The position numbers and the translations under genes are program-made. From Arabidopsis thaliana (lineage: Eukaryota > Streptophyta > Magnoliopsida > Brassicales > Brassicaceae), in assembly GCF_000001735.4 (NCBI RefSeq), contig NC_003070.9, positions 8,990,001 through 9,054,000 of the forward strand: a stretch of 64,000 bases of DNA. Direction: 5' to 3'. The notes under the pieces were generated by a model. It did not search any database. It was given only the letters and a program-made list of their open reading frames with translations, and was not told the origin of the DNA. Each line of letters opens with the position of its first letter. Position 1 is the first letter of the stretch. Below are positions 12,532 to 23,200 of this stretch, piece after piece.

Positions 12532-14550
12532 CTAGAGTTTCCTTACAGAAACTGATGAAACCTTGGGCTTGCTTGCTGATGGGTTTGTAGATAAAGATGA
12601 AGCTTTGAATCCTCCTCTCAATAGGCTTGATGCGGATGCTGCGCTTATTTTCCTTCTTTTTGCTTCCAGCTCCATTCTTTTCTTGCTCGATGAGTAAGAC
12701 GACTCGGGAAAAATGGAAGATGCATGGATCAGTGCTCGTTTGTCCTTTCGATTCTTATCAAACTTGCTCTTGAATTTCACGTTTGAGGCAGCTTTAATAT
12801 CTTCTTCACTCTTTGGAAGCAGTCTTATCCCCAAGCCTAGCTTCCTTGAAGCAGTCTCTTCCTCTGCTACACGTTTTCTGTGTCGCTGGTAAATGAGAAC
12901 AAAGTGAGAAAGGAGGATTCGAAAAATCGGATTGCAAACAGAGCAAAAAATTGCAAACTTGGAACGAACCCTAAGTTGTGCACGTAGAGCTTTGTTTAGG
13001 GAGTAATCATCAGCATGTCTTGCATCTGAGACTCGCTGAAGACGGACCAAAAGCGGTTCAGCTGCTTTCTTCTTCTGTAAATCTACTTCCTGGTGCTCTA
13101 GACGATAAAAGGGGTCTGCAAGCTTTCCCTTCTCTGCAAAAGTTATTATCCCAAAGCATGTCAAGATTGAAGAAATAACAAGAGTTGAAATACAAACAGC
13201 TATTGAGAGATCTATAGAGAATAAAATCGTAGAAGAAGGTAAAAGAAACCAACCTTGCTCAGCAGTGAGCTCCATGGTTTCTGCATCTTCTGCTTCATAT
13301 TCCTCAACCTTCTTCTGGGCACCACTAGTGATTACATACTCGCAGTTCTGAGGATCTGTCTGAATGACTATCTCATGTTTACAGCATGGTGATTTCATTG
13401 CAAAGCTCCATATCTGACCATGATAAGATATAAATCCTCAGCCACAGTTCCATAGGAAAGAGGAGAAAGAATGCAGAAACAGAAATTGAAGAAGTCATAC
13501 ATATTTTAAGTGATGATAGAGAAAGGAGAGACTCTCAATAGTACCTTTGTAGAATAATAGTTGCCAACTTGCTTCTTTTCTGCATTAAATCGAACACCCT
13601 TGGCGATCATAGAACTACAGCCACCACACCATATATTATAGGGCATCTCGAACCTGAAGAAAACAAAAGCACGTATGAAATTTAAACCAAACTGAGAGTA
13701 ACAAAAACAAAGCTTCTGATCGATCAACAAAATGTACACCAGGGGTAGACTTTAACATCGAGCACACTTTAATTACATTTGATCATCAAATAGGTTCTTT
13801 CATGTTATACTTAAGGTTTAGCCTCATCACTCTATTCATGGATCACAGTAGCAATCTAATGAACAACAACTAGTGTGAATCCAACCAAAAGTAGCATCTC
13901 CCTCACGATGTTACAACTAGAATGAGCTAATAATATAGTATATAATTTACCTTATGACCAAAATTCCCTCGCCAATTTTCTTTGCCCTCTCTCTGAGAGG
14001 ATGCTGTCCTTGAAACTTGTTCAAGGAACCTTGATCCGGAGTCCATTCTGGAGGATAGTAAAAGTTATCTGCCCTGGCAGCTGATAGAGTCGACTGCAAA
14101 ACAAAAGGTACAAATCGAAAAGAGTTAAAACAATGATGAAACTAAAATCAATGAACACAATTACCAGATAGGATCCTCAATAATCAAATACACAAGGCAA
14201 GCAATTGATTAGATTAGCCGAATCATAGAGAAAATTTTCGATAACAAGCTAAAACCTTGCAATTATCAAATTGTCAAAACGAATACAGAAAATTTTCAAA
14301 GTACCAACGAACCATATGAAAAATCGATTGAGACAATCACGAATAACTCTGAAAAAACAAACCCTAGAACCAAATCCTAGTATCGAAAACCATAATGAAA
14401 AAAAAATTTAGGGCTTCGAAGATTCATTACAACAAACAAACATGGTTTTATCCCCAATTTGCTACCACCTCAAGGAGCAGAAGATAAATCAAGCGATTGA
14501 CAAATAGAAGGAAATTAATTGAATACAAGGAGGACAATAAAACTAACCAT
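12532..14550 (-). CDS. CWC16/Yju2-family (DUF572) splicing-factor homologue (At1g25682-like)
   Basis: Six exons: 14548-14550 (only the ATG), 13951-14093, 13545-13653, 13254-13413, 12970-13133, 12532-12885; 310 aa. Exon 2 carries the family start (ADNFYYPPEWTPDQG). A zinc-binding module follows, with C-x2-C in exon 3 (IWCGGCSSMI) and a Cys pair in exon 4 (SPCCKHEI, then IQTDP). The C-terminal half is basic and rich in Lys, Arg and Ser. Family knowledge: Yju2/CWC16 (CCDC94, CCDC130) joins the spliceosome around the first catalytic step. The short exon 1 is a bare start codon, supported by ATG|GTTAG and a matching acceptor. Introns 4 (120 nt) and 5 (84 nt) are both multiples of three and stop-free, so unspliced RNA reads on in frame (see findings). 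A broken copy lies at 26173-27448. Confidence 0.93.
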
Positions 14551-14898
14551 CGAGATTAATCAAATCGATCTTCCTAGTCTCCTCCTTGATGTTCAATCGC
14601 ACAACTCTTGGCTCTTGGTGAAAAGACTTGTAACTAATCCCCAGGTAACGAAACGAATCTTCTTCTACCTCAGGAAAACGCCGCCGTATTGGTGATTAAT
14701 TTCCAACGCGGTCGCGGATCTCTATCATTTAATTGGTTCACACGGTTTAGGTTATTCATTTTATCTATGGTCAATGTCGGTACGGTAAATGTCTTATTTT
14801 ACAAGTTTGAAAAACGCGAAGGGCGTTTAAATTAAGGGTAAATTGCAGGCCACACCCGTTGACCATGTTTTATTTCCATGGATTGTCAAAGTCAAATG

Positions 14899-14921
14899 TG
14901 GTTTTCACCATTTGTCTTTTC
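14899..14921 (+). repeat. left subterminal inverted repeat of the MULE
   Basis: TGGTTTTCACCATTTGTCTT and the next three bases match the reverse complement of 25677-25699 at 21 of 23 positions. Weaker similarity continues outward (AAAGT followed by an A-rich stretch on both sides). A second subterminal theme rich in GGTTTAG lies at about 14973-15030 on the left, with its complement near 25540-25640. Confidence 0.75.
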
Positions 14922-15556
14922 GCCTGCAAAATGACGCTTCTGCCCTTGCGCTTCTCTCTTAGCAACTGTTGAAATGTACGGTTTAGTTTAGCAGGTTTAG
15001 TTACGTACACTGTTCCGGTTCAGTTGAAGATTTTTTGTTCACGTTGACGCGATTCGGTTCCGTTACAAGTGAGATTATTCCGAAGTGACATCAACATTTA
15101 ATGCCCCCAAAAAGTTTAGATGTGACTATTGTCATAATTAATGAAAAATCATCATTACATCAAATAATATTAAAAAAATTATTAATAATAATTAAAAAAT
15201 TTTTTGTTGAGATAAAGAAGATGAACCCAGGAACAAAGAATTATTGAGAACGTACATTGCTGCTGAAGAAGTGTTGATCTTGTTTTTGTACCAAGTTTGG
15301 AGCATTGCTCGTGTAAGTAATGAAGTTCTTTTAAGAAGTTTTTTTTATGTCATATTAGGATCTTGATTGTGTTCGAACTCCATTTTTTTATCAGAATATT
15401 TGCAAAATCTATATTTGTTTGTTTAAAATAGTCAAATGATAATTGGTATTTAGGTTTATAAATGTGTAGTATCGACATTCCATTTGTTTTTTATATGTAT
15501 AGTATTTTTCAGTTGCATTTAATGTGTGTCTCCTGAATTTATGATGCAGGTGGGTT

Positions 15557-18495
15557 ATGGATATTCCCGTATTTACCATGGTCGGTGAGTGGAAATGCAA
15601 AGAAGGAGAATGGAAATTTGAACCTGAGGAAGGCATCTTTGGTCGTTATGTACGCGTTCAGGAAACCATGACGTACACGGACTTTGTCCGTACACTCCGA
15701 GAGGCTTTCAGTTTGAAGTCCACCGAGATCAATCCCATAATTAGCTACTGGATGCCGGGTGAAATGTCAGTGCTGATAGATACTAAACGCCCTCCTGTAT
15801 ACATTGACAGTCAGATGGGTCTCGAGACGTTTTTTTTGGTTCGTGGTGGGTATCTTTCTCTCAACTTGTTCGTCTCTTTCAATAATACAGTGAAGGCGTT
15901 CGGGAATACTGTCTCTAGGTCTCATGGTGAAGTTTCTGAAAGTGACCGTGTGTTTGATAGTGCTACAAATGTTGATGAAAATAATGAGGATGCAGAGGAG
16001 CAAGCCGATGTTGAAGACGATACAACAGAAGAGGATGAATTGGAGGAGGGCAACGAAGATGATGATGGGTGTGATGATTATCTTGGTGTGGATGGATCTA
16101 TTGGGGGAAGTACCCTGTATCCTACCACAGACGGTAGTGAAGGTATTGGCGAAGAATACGATTACAACAAGTGGAACGATGTAATAGTAGAAGAATATGT
16201 ACAAGGAAATCTTGAGGAAGACGTCAGTCTCACTCAACAGACTGCTCAACATCCAGGGAAATTCAGTCGTTTATTGGAAACGTGTACGTACACGGGTGTT
16301 AGTGTACCTGGCGGAGATACAGGGGAATTCAGTCGTCTCTTGGAAACGTGTACGTACACTGGTCTTAGTGTACCTGGCGAAGAAACAATCTCTCAATTGG
16401 GTTACGGTACACGCTGCGAAGGGCAAAGGGATTCCAATCTTATTTGTATAGACGAAGTCACCGGGGATGAAGTGATCGAAGGTATTGGAGCTTCCTCAAC
16501 TGGGACACAAAATGATAATGGGGTAGTTACCGCAGCTGAGGCTTACCAAGTGTATAATGAATTTCCTAAGTTACATGGTGGCGAGTTGGCGAATCTCGGT
16601 AACGATGTTGCTCCTGTGTTCGATGACTTACTCAATTTTCGAGCTGATGAGACACAGGTTGAAATCAGCACCACAGGCGAAACTTTGTTTGTTGGAAGTG
16701 TTTTTAAGAATAGAAAAGTCCTGCAACAAACAATGTCTCTTCAAGCGATAAAGCAATGCTTTTGCTTCAAGCAACCTAAGTCATGTCCTAAAACATTGAA
16801 AATGGTGTGCGTTGATGAGACTTGTCCATGGCAATTGACTGCTCGCGTCGTGAAGGATTCAGAAAGTTTCAAAATCACTTCGTATGCTACGACACATACG
16901 TGTAACATCGACTCTCGGAAGTACTACAATAAACATGCTAATTATAAGCTCCTCGGAGAAGTTGTGAGGAGCAGATACAGTTCTACGCAGGGTGGGCCGC
17001 GAGCTGTCGACTTACCACAACTGCTCCTAAAGGATCTGAATGTGCGTATTTCATATTCTACCGCTTGGAGAGCAAAAGAGGTTGCAGTGGAAAATGTACG
17101 GGGGGATGAGATAGCAAATTACAGGTTTTTGCCGACCTATCTGTATCTTCTCCAATTAGCTAATCCGGGTACAATAACACACCTACACTATACACCAGAA
17201 GATGATGGTAAGCAGCGCTTCAAGTATGTCTTTGTCTCTCTTGGCGCTTCTATCAAAGGTCTGATATATATGAGGAAGGTAGTTGTGGTAGATGGAACGC
17301 AGCTAGTCGGACCTTACAAAGGATGTCTCCTTATTGCATGTGCCCAAGATGGGAACTTCCAAATATTCCCAATAGCTTTTGGTGTTGTTGATGGTGAGAC
17401 CGATGCTTCTTGGGCATGGTTTTTTGAAAAGTTAGCTGAGATTGTTCCAGACAGTGACGATTTAATGATTGTCTCGGACAGACATTCATCTATATACAAA
17501 GGCCTAAGTGTTGTTTACCCGAGAGCGCATCATGGAGCATGTGCTGTTCACCTTGAGCGAAACCTCTCCACCTATTATGGTAAGTTTGGTGTGTCTGCTT
17601 TATTTTTCAGCGCTGCCAAAGCTTATAGGGTCAGGGATTTCGAGAAATATTTTGAACTGTTAAGGGAAAAGAGTGCTAAATGCGCAAAATACCTAGAGGA
17701 CATAGGATTTGAGCATTGGACAAGAGCTCACTGTAGAGGAGAACGCTACAATATCATGTCGAGCAACAACTCTGAGTCCATGAATCATGTGTTAACAAAA
17801 GCAAAAACTTATCCGATTGTTTACATGATCGAGTTCATTCGGGATGTCCTAATGCGATGGTTCGCATCGAGGAGAAAGAAAGTTGCTAGGTGCAAATCTT
17901 CTGTGACACCTGAGGTTGATGAGAGATTTCTACAAGAGTTGCCTGCGTCAGGTAAATACGCTGTGAAGATGTCTGGACCGTGGAGCTATCAAGTGACAAG
18001 TAAATCCGGGGAGCATTTTCATGTCGTTCTGGACCAGTGTACATGTACGTGTCTTAGGTACACCAAGTTAAGAATCCCATGTGAACACGCTCTAGCAGCT
18101 GCAATCGAGCATGGAATTGATCCGAAGTCTTGTGTCGGATGGTGGTATGGCCTTCAAACGTTTTCTGATTCTTTCCAAGAACCAATTCTACCTATCGCGG
18201 ATCCGAAAGATGTTGTCATCCCACAACATATAGTGGATTTGATACTCATTCCTCCATACAGTAGACGGCCACCAGGAAGACCACTGTCCAAAAGGATCCC
18301 ATCTAGAGGTGAAAACCGGGTATGTACTAACATCGTTCATTCATCTACTTGTATTTTGAGTATTACCATGCGGAGATTTGTAACTTCCTGTCTTTGTCAC
18401 TTCAGAAAAAGAGACAGAAAAGACTTTTACCAAATCAGTGCTCACGCTGTCGACAAGCAGGTCATAACAAGAAGACGTGCAAAAATCCAATCTAG
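15557..18495 (+). CDS. mudrA: mudrA transposase of the MULE
   Basis: Exon 1 is 15557-18319 and exon 2 is 18406-18495, giving 950 aa. The intron is proposed because the spliced tail restores a CCHC zinc knuckle (C-S-R-C-x4-H-x4-C), while the unspliced frame runs into unlikely sequence. Order: a PB1-like N-terminal part (about 1-105), an acidic linker with a 22-codon tandem duplication, the MuDR zinc-finger DNA-binding region (about 390-470; C-x4-C then H-T-C), the MULE DDE domain and a SWIM finger (about 825-845, C-x-C...C-x-H). Candidate catalytic residues are D579 (VVVDGT), D641 (SDR) and E740 (NNSES), with C-x2-H in GACAVHLE between them. Every expected motif is present and no stop interrupts 920 codons, so this could still be an active transposase. 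Expression is probably silenced by the host, which sequence cannot show. Confidence 0.93.
16261..16392 (+). repeat. 66-bp in-frame duplication in mudrA, each copy with TGTACGTACA
   Basis: Two 66-bp units (22 codons) start at 16261 and 16327 and encode nearly the same peptide (FSRLLETCTYTG then a V-S-V-P or L-S-V-P ending). Each carries the palindrome, at 16283-16292 and 16349-16358, where it encodes the Thr-Tyr part. Confidence 0.9.
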
Positions 18496-19078
18496 TTCCG
18501 GTGACAAGTTTCTGAGCCGGCCAATATAGTGTACGCTTCTGTGTTTTCTCGGTGTACGTAAGTTTATATATAATCCACCTGTAACTATGTACGTTGTGTA
18601 CGTACGTTTAAACTCTACGTTCGTATAACTATGAACGTTTTTGTCTGTGTACGTGTTAAAGTTCATGTAATAAGGGTACACAGAGGTGGTTGCTCAATAT
18701 TTTGAGTAATTTGAAATAAGTTTTTTGAAAATCTAACTTATTCCCCCTCTTAAATGAACGGAGTTGGAGACATGGTTGGGTATATTGTGGTTGTGTTGGT
18801 ATTTCATGGAAAGGACGTAACTGTTGCTGTTTATTGTCAAATCAACGTTATGATTACCCTATATGACGGTTACCAGGCTATTACCAAAAATTTGAATCAA
18901 GTGTAGTTGTAACCGCATTAATAACTGTAGCCGTTCCAGATTTCCTCTATTTAAGTCTCCTCCCTTCCTTAATTTTATCCACAATCCTCATTCTAAACCC
19001 ATTTCTTGTGCCGGCAGTTATATCATTCACAAAAAAAAAATTTAGTCTTTCGAATCGATTGTTCTTGCTATCCGTGAG
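18496..19078. promoter_or_regulatory. GTAC-rich noncoding segment between mudrA and the OB-fold gene
   Basis: Between 18530 and 18665 there are at least five GTACG words, including GTGTACGTACG at about 18594-18604, a one-base variant of the element palindrome. The position fits the mudrA 3' UTR and spacer. Farther right (about 18940-19078) is the likely 5' leader of the OB-fold gene. A function as a binding-site cluster is inference from word density only. Confidence 0.5.
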
Positions 19079-20027
19079 ATGGAGGGGTTTCATACGGTCT
19101 CAGAATTGTGTCCTCTGATCACTGGGTGGCGAATTTATGTCTTTGTCGTGAGGGTCTTCAAGAAGGTTATATCGCCCAACGTCTTCGAACTCGGCCTTAT
19201 CCTGGCAGATTACGAGGTTATTTCCGTTAAATCATTATGTGTTTTTCTCGTTCATTCGCTTAACTTATATATTAAACTCTCTACTATCATGTTCTGTATG
19301 TAAAGAATAACCGTATTGAGGCCACCGTTGATCGTCGCCTTGCTCCGTTTTACGAAGACCGATTCGTTGAAAATGAGTGGAAGACGATCACCTCTTTCTT
19401 GGTCCGTAAGTCAACTGACTTAGTCAGAGCAACAAAGCATGAATACGGCATACTGTTTATGGATCGGACCGTCGTCGTTCATGCCCCACCGAGATCACCA
19501 CCAGTTCCAGATTTCGATTTCACTCCCTTCGACTACATTTTGGATAAATCTGCTTACAAGAACGTTTTAGTCGGTGAGGAGGAATAACTCTGACGCTTCA
19601 TTTATTACATTTTTGAAAATGTTTGTTTATTATCTTTGTTTCTCCATCATCTAGATGTCATTGGAGCGTTGGTTGATGTTGGCGCATTGACTACAGACTA
19701 TTACGGTCTCAAACTGAGTTTCAAGTTAAAAGATAGATAGTAAGTGTTCTTTTCATTTGTTTTATTTACAATGTCACTCTAAACGCTAACAGTCCTTATT
19801 TCTAACGTAGCAATGAAGTCTTGAAGTGCGAAGCCCGCAATCAACAGGCGGAGTACTTGAATGGTTACTTTTAGAGTTTGGGTAAGGGAAATTTTGTTGT
19901 CGCACTTAGCTTTTGGCGTCTAACCGAACTGTCTAACCCGAAGCTTGAGAGCCATGGTGCTATTTCAAAGGTGGTTGCCAATCCGGACAGAGAAGAAGTT
20001 GCGGATATCTCGATGGTGGTTTTTTAG
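19079..20027 (+). pseudogene. captured RPA1-like (DUF223) OB-fold gene with one in-frame stop
   Basis: Four exons: 19079-19216, 19306-19573, 19655-19739, 19811-20027, with consistent phases and GT-AG sites. The start (SELCPLITGWRIYVFVVRV) and the following ILADYE, NNRIEATV and YGILFMD match the first OB fold of plant RPA70-like/DUF223 proteins; the next part (DVIGALVDVG, then KLSFKLKDRYNEVLKC) resembles the second OB fold. The frame then meets TAG at 19872-19874 and, if read past it, stays open and protein-like (SLGKGNFVVALSFWRL) to a TAG at 20025. So a single stop cuts the second fold. Family knowledge: RPA1 OB folds bind single-stranded DNA in replication and repair. Here the gene lies between two transposon genes, so it is a captured copy. 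Alternatively the short product ending at 19874 is what is used. Confidence 0.75.
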
Positions 20028-20257
20028 CTAGAGGGAATGAACCATTATTCTCCGTTTTAATATAATATAAGACTACATTTCAATTAAGTTTTCTTTCCCA
20101 GTTGTTGTTGTTGTTGTTTCCATAAGAACCAAACTACATTTCAATCGTTGTTGTTTTTTGTTTCCGTTTAAATTTTAATCTAATTTGTTGTTTTATGTAC
20201 GTGCCTTGTTTTATTGTTCAAATCCTCTCGCAATGTACGTATAGTTTCTGGTGTACG
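20028..20257. promoter_or_regulatory. GTAC-rich spacer between convergent OB-fold and Ulp1-like genes
   Basis: Between about 20197 and 20265 are TATGTACGTG, CAATGTACGTATAG, a GTGTACGC word and CGTGTACGTATATT. Two more GTACG-type words fall just beyond, in the 3' end of the Ulp1-like gene (about 20322-20347). The segment probably holds the 3' UTRs of both genes. Confidence 0.45.
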
Positions 20258-23200
20258 CTATCGTGTACGTATATTAGTTTTGGTGCCTTCAACATCAAAA
20301 ACTGTTAGATTTATACTTATGTTGTGTACGCAATTTCCCAATGTACGATAAACGAAGTGCACAGTACCGGCCTCCCGCTTGCCGTGCTCGTAGATGTCAA
20401 CGGAGTATTTCTGACGGTAGAAGACCATATCTGCTTCTCGAATGGTTGCCAGATCCGAAAAAGGGTGTCCAAACGCAAGCAACTCCAGGAACTTCATCGT
20501 GTATGGCCCGCAATCTCCTGTAGTTGGGTTTTGAGCAACGGTAGGACAACGCACATACTCAAAAGGTTCAACTGAGTACGGAGAAATCAATACATCCTGG
20601 CACATCGCTCTGACTAAGTACGGCATCATTTCGCAAATAGGAGTCATTCTCGCCTTCACAGCCGACTCCCGCGTGTACGATATTAAAGCGTCATACACAG
20701 TTATTAGCCGTTCATTAAGGTTGATTCCCAAAGCAACCCAATGTTCACTCTTCCAGTTCATCGGAGCATACACAACATCGACATCCTTCATCCACTTCAT
20801 ATTGGGTTCACGGTTTATGTGAACTCCATTAGCAATGTCGGACAGTAATTTACCCCATTTGAACCCGTTCTTATTAATACACTTCTTGAAGTCGCCCACC
20901 CGCTTGGTAAGAAGATGCGTCAGCATCATGTCCAATACAATACATCTGTTTGCTATCATTTGTTCCCCGTTCTTGTGCCACATCAACATTGCCATCATTT
21001 CTAAATGCTGAAATGTTCAAAAAATATATCAGTGTACGTACACTTCCACGAAAAATTTAATCATCTATGTACAATTTATAACAAGGAATGTACGTATATA
21101 AATGCAACGTACCGTACTTTCGACCCATTCACCAAGTGTTAGAAGGTTCGCAAAAAAGTCGTTGGGCACTTTTCGAAACCCGAAAAGAGTGTGAATCCTG
21201 TAAAATCCAGAAGAATATTTGATAACAACCTTAAAAATGATGATTGAGGTATTAAATAATCCATTTTACTATAATGTACTTACACAGAGGGTCCTTTAAT
21301 GATATTGCTTAATTCCTCTATTTTTGAAGGGTCAACCACGTCCAGGGGGTTGTATGAGACATTTCCAGCCCTGATAACAACCTCTATCTGTTGAGCTGGT
21401 ACATCGGGCACCAATACTGTTTTTGCCTTAAAACCATGAGGATGGGCATCATCCAGTTCATAGACAAGTTGTTTCTTCACTTTCTTTGGGGACGATTTTT
21501 TTTCTTCTTTTGCTTCGACAGCAGCAGCATTGTCTGATTCATCCTGTTAACAAATATGATTGTCAACAACAGTTTCATACGTTTTCCTATGTTTAAAATA
21601 GGTACATACATTATTTTTAGGAATATCGGTCTTGTCTGCTTCATCTGACCCTGGGTTAGGATCCTCAGTTTCTACAGACCCCTCGATAATACACGGCTCT
21701 TCCATGACTACCTGTGCAAGTTAACGTACACAAGTATATATAATGTACACATATAATCCTATGTATGCTATTCCGAAAATAGGAATTGAAACACACAAAT
21801 TGTTACCTCCAAATCAGTGGCTGCAGCTAAATCACCAACGGCTTTGGTATCCAACTCCCGTATGACCTGCATAATATAAATTTTATACATTTGAACAGTA
21901 AATAGTACATTTTATTTGTTGCAAGAGTTAGCTTACATTGTTAACTACTTGAAATGGTGACGGGGGATCATTGTGGGTCTTCTTAGGTATTTCAACTTCC
22001 ATCACTGTCACTAATTTGGATTCTCCTGCCGCCTCAACCTGTAGAATTTAGCATCGGAAAGAAACTTTTTAGTAATGTATGAAACAATATATATGTACAC
22101 AGAACATAGTGACAAAAATGTACGTACACTTGTGGCAGGTACGTGAGCTGTGTCTCCATCAGAAGGCTCATAAGTTTCTTCTGACTCGCTGCCATTAGCT
22201 TCAGTCGATGCACTGGCATCTCTTGCTTCTTCCTGAAACAAAAATAATTTGCAAAGTCTTATGGGCGTACACATATGGAAAAAGAACAAGTGACTAACAC
22301 ATACCTGTGCAGATGTTGAAGGTAAACCTGATGGATTGTCTACCATCTCTATGTCAGCATCAGCTATTTCATCGGCCCCTGTATGGGTACCAACTAAGCC
22401 AGGTTCAACAACATCCTTTGGTCCATTATCCTGAAACATAGGCTACCATAGAGTTAAGCGTTAGATAAGTGAAGAAATTAATGTAACAGTTATGCATATA
22501 GTCATGGAAATCTGTATATAACGATTACCAGAAGATCTACCTCTGAAACTCTTGCAGACACATTAGATGGAACTTCTTCCATCTGGGTGTCAACAGTAGC
22601 TTCTTCCACAGGCCTCTCTTCCTGTGTTACAAAGACAGTCCCAGACATTGAACCTAAGCAGATAGTCTTACCAACAACAACATTTCCTCTATCCTGAAAC
22701 ATAGTTTAACTAACTTCTTAAGCGAATATGTACGTACACCATTTAAACAGATTGTTAAGAGTATTAGTAGACGACATACCAGATGGGATTGTGTGGATCC
22801 AGCATAAGGAACTATTAAAAATCCAGTGTCTAATATCTCTTCTTCAGCGGCAGAAGAATTCAATCCATCATTTGCAGTAAAATCACTTTCATTATTAGCG
22901 CCATCCTGTATCGAACCAGACAGTACAGTTATACATATGGATTATAAAATATTTAGCAATGTACGTACATGACTTACCTGTTCATCAATGAATCCTTGCA
23001 TATCTTCCTTATTGGAATCAGGTTCCTCAATAGTGTCAACAGCAAAAGAAAAATTTTTCTTCGGCTTTGAAGGTTTTCTTCTTCCGCCGAAAGCAGTGGT
23101 ATGTACTCCAGGGACATCCAAATCTTCCTCTTTGGAATTACAGCCAACAGAAAGTGCAGGAGTGTCCACATCATGAGAAACACGAGTCAGCCTTGAAGAC

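Noticed and set aside
12532..13398. 288-codon ORF as a separate gene
   Set aside because: It is exons 4-6 of the CWC16 gene read through introns 4 and 5; kept only as an intron-retention observation.
14650..14900. 9-bp target-site duplication for the MULE
   Set aside because: Candidate 9-mers next to the right end (TTTAATAAT, AATTCGGTG and shifts) have no exact partner on the left; ends remain approximate.
18320..18529. Unspliced 990-codon end of mudrA
   Set aside because: The spliced form restores a CCHC zinc knuckle and ends in TAG at 18495, whereas the read-through tail has no similarity to transposases.
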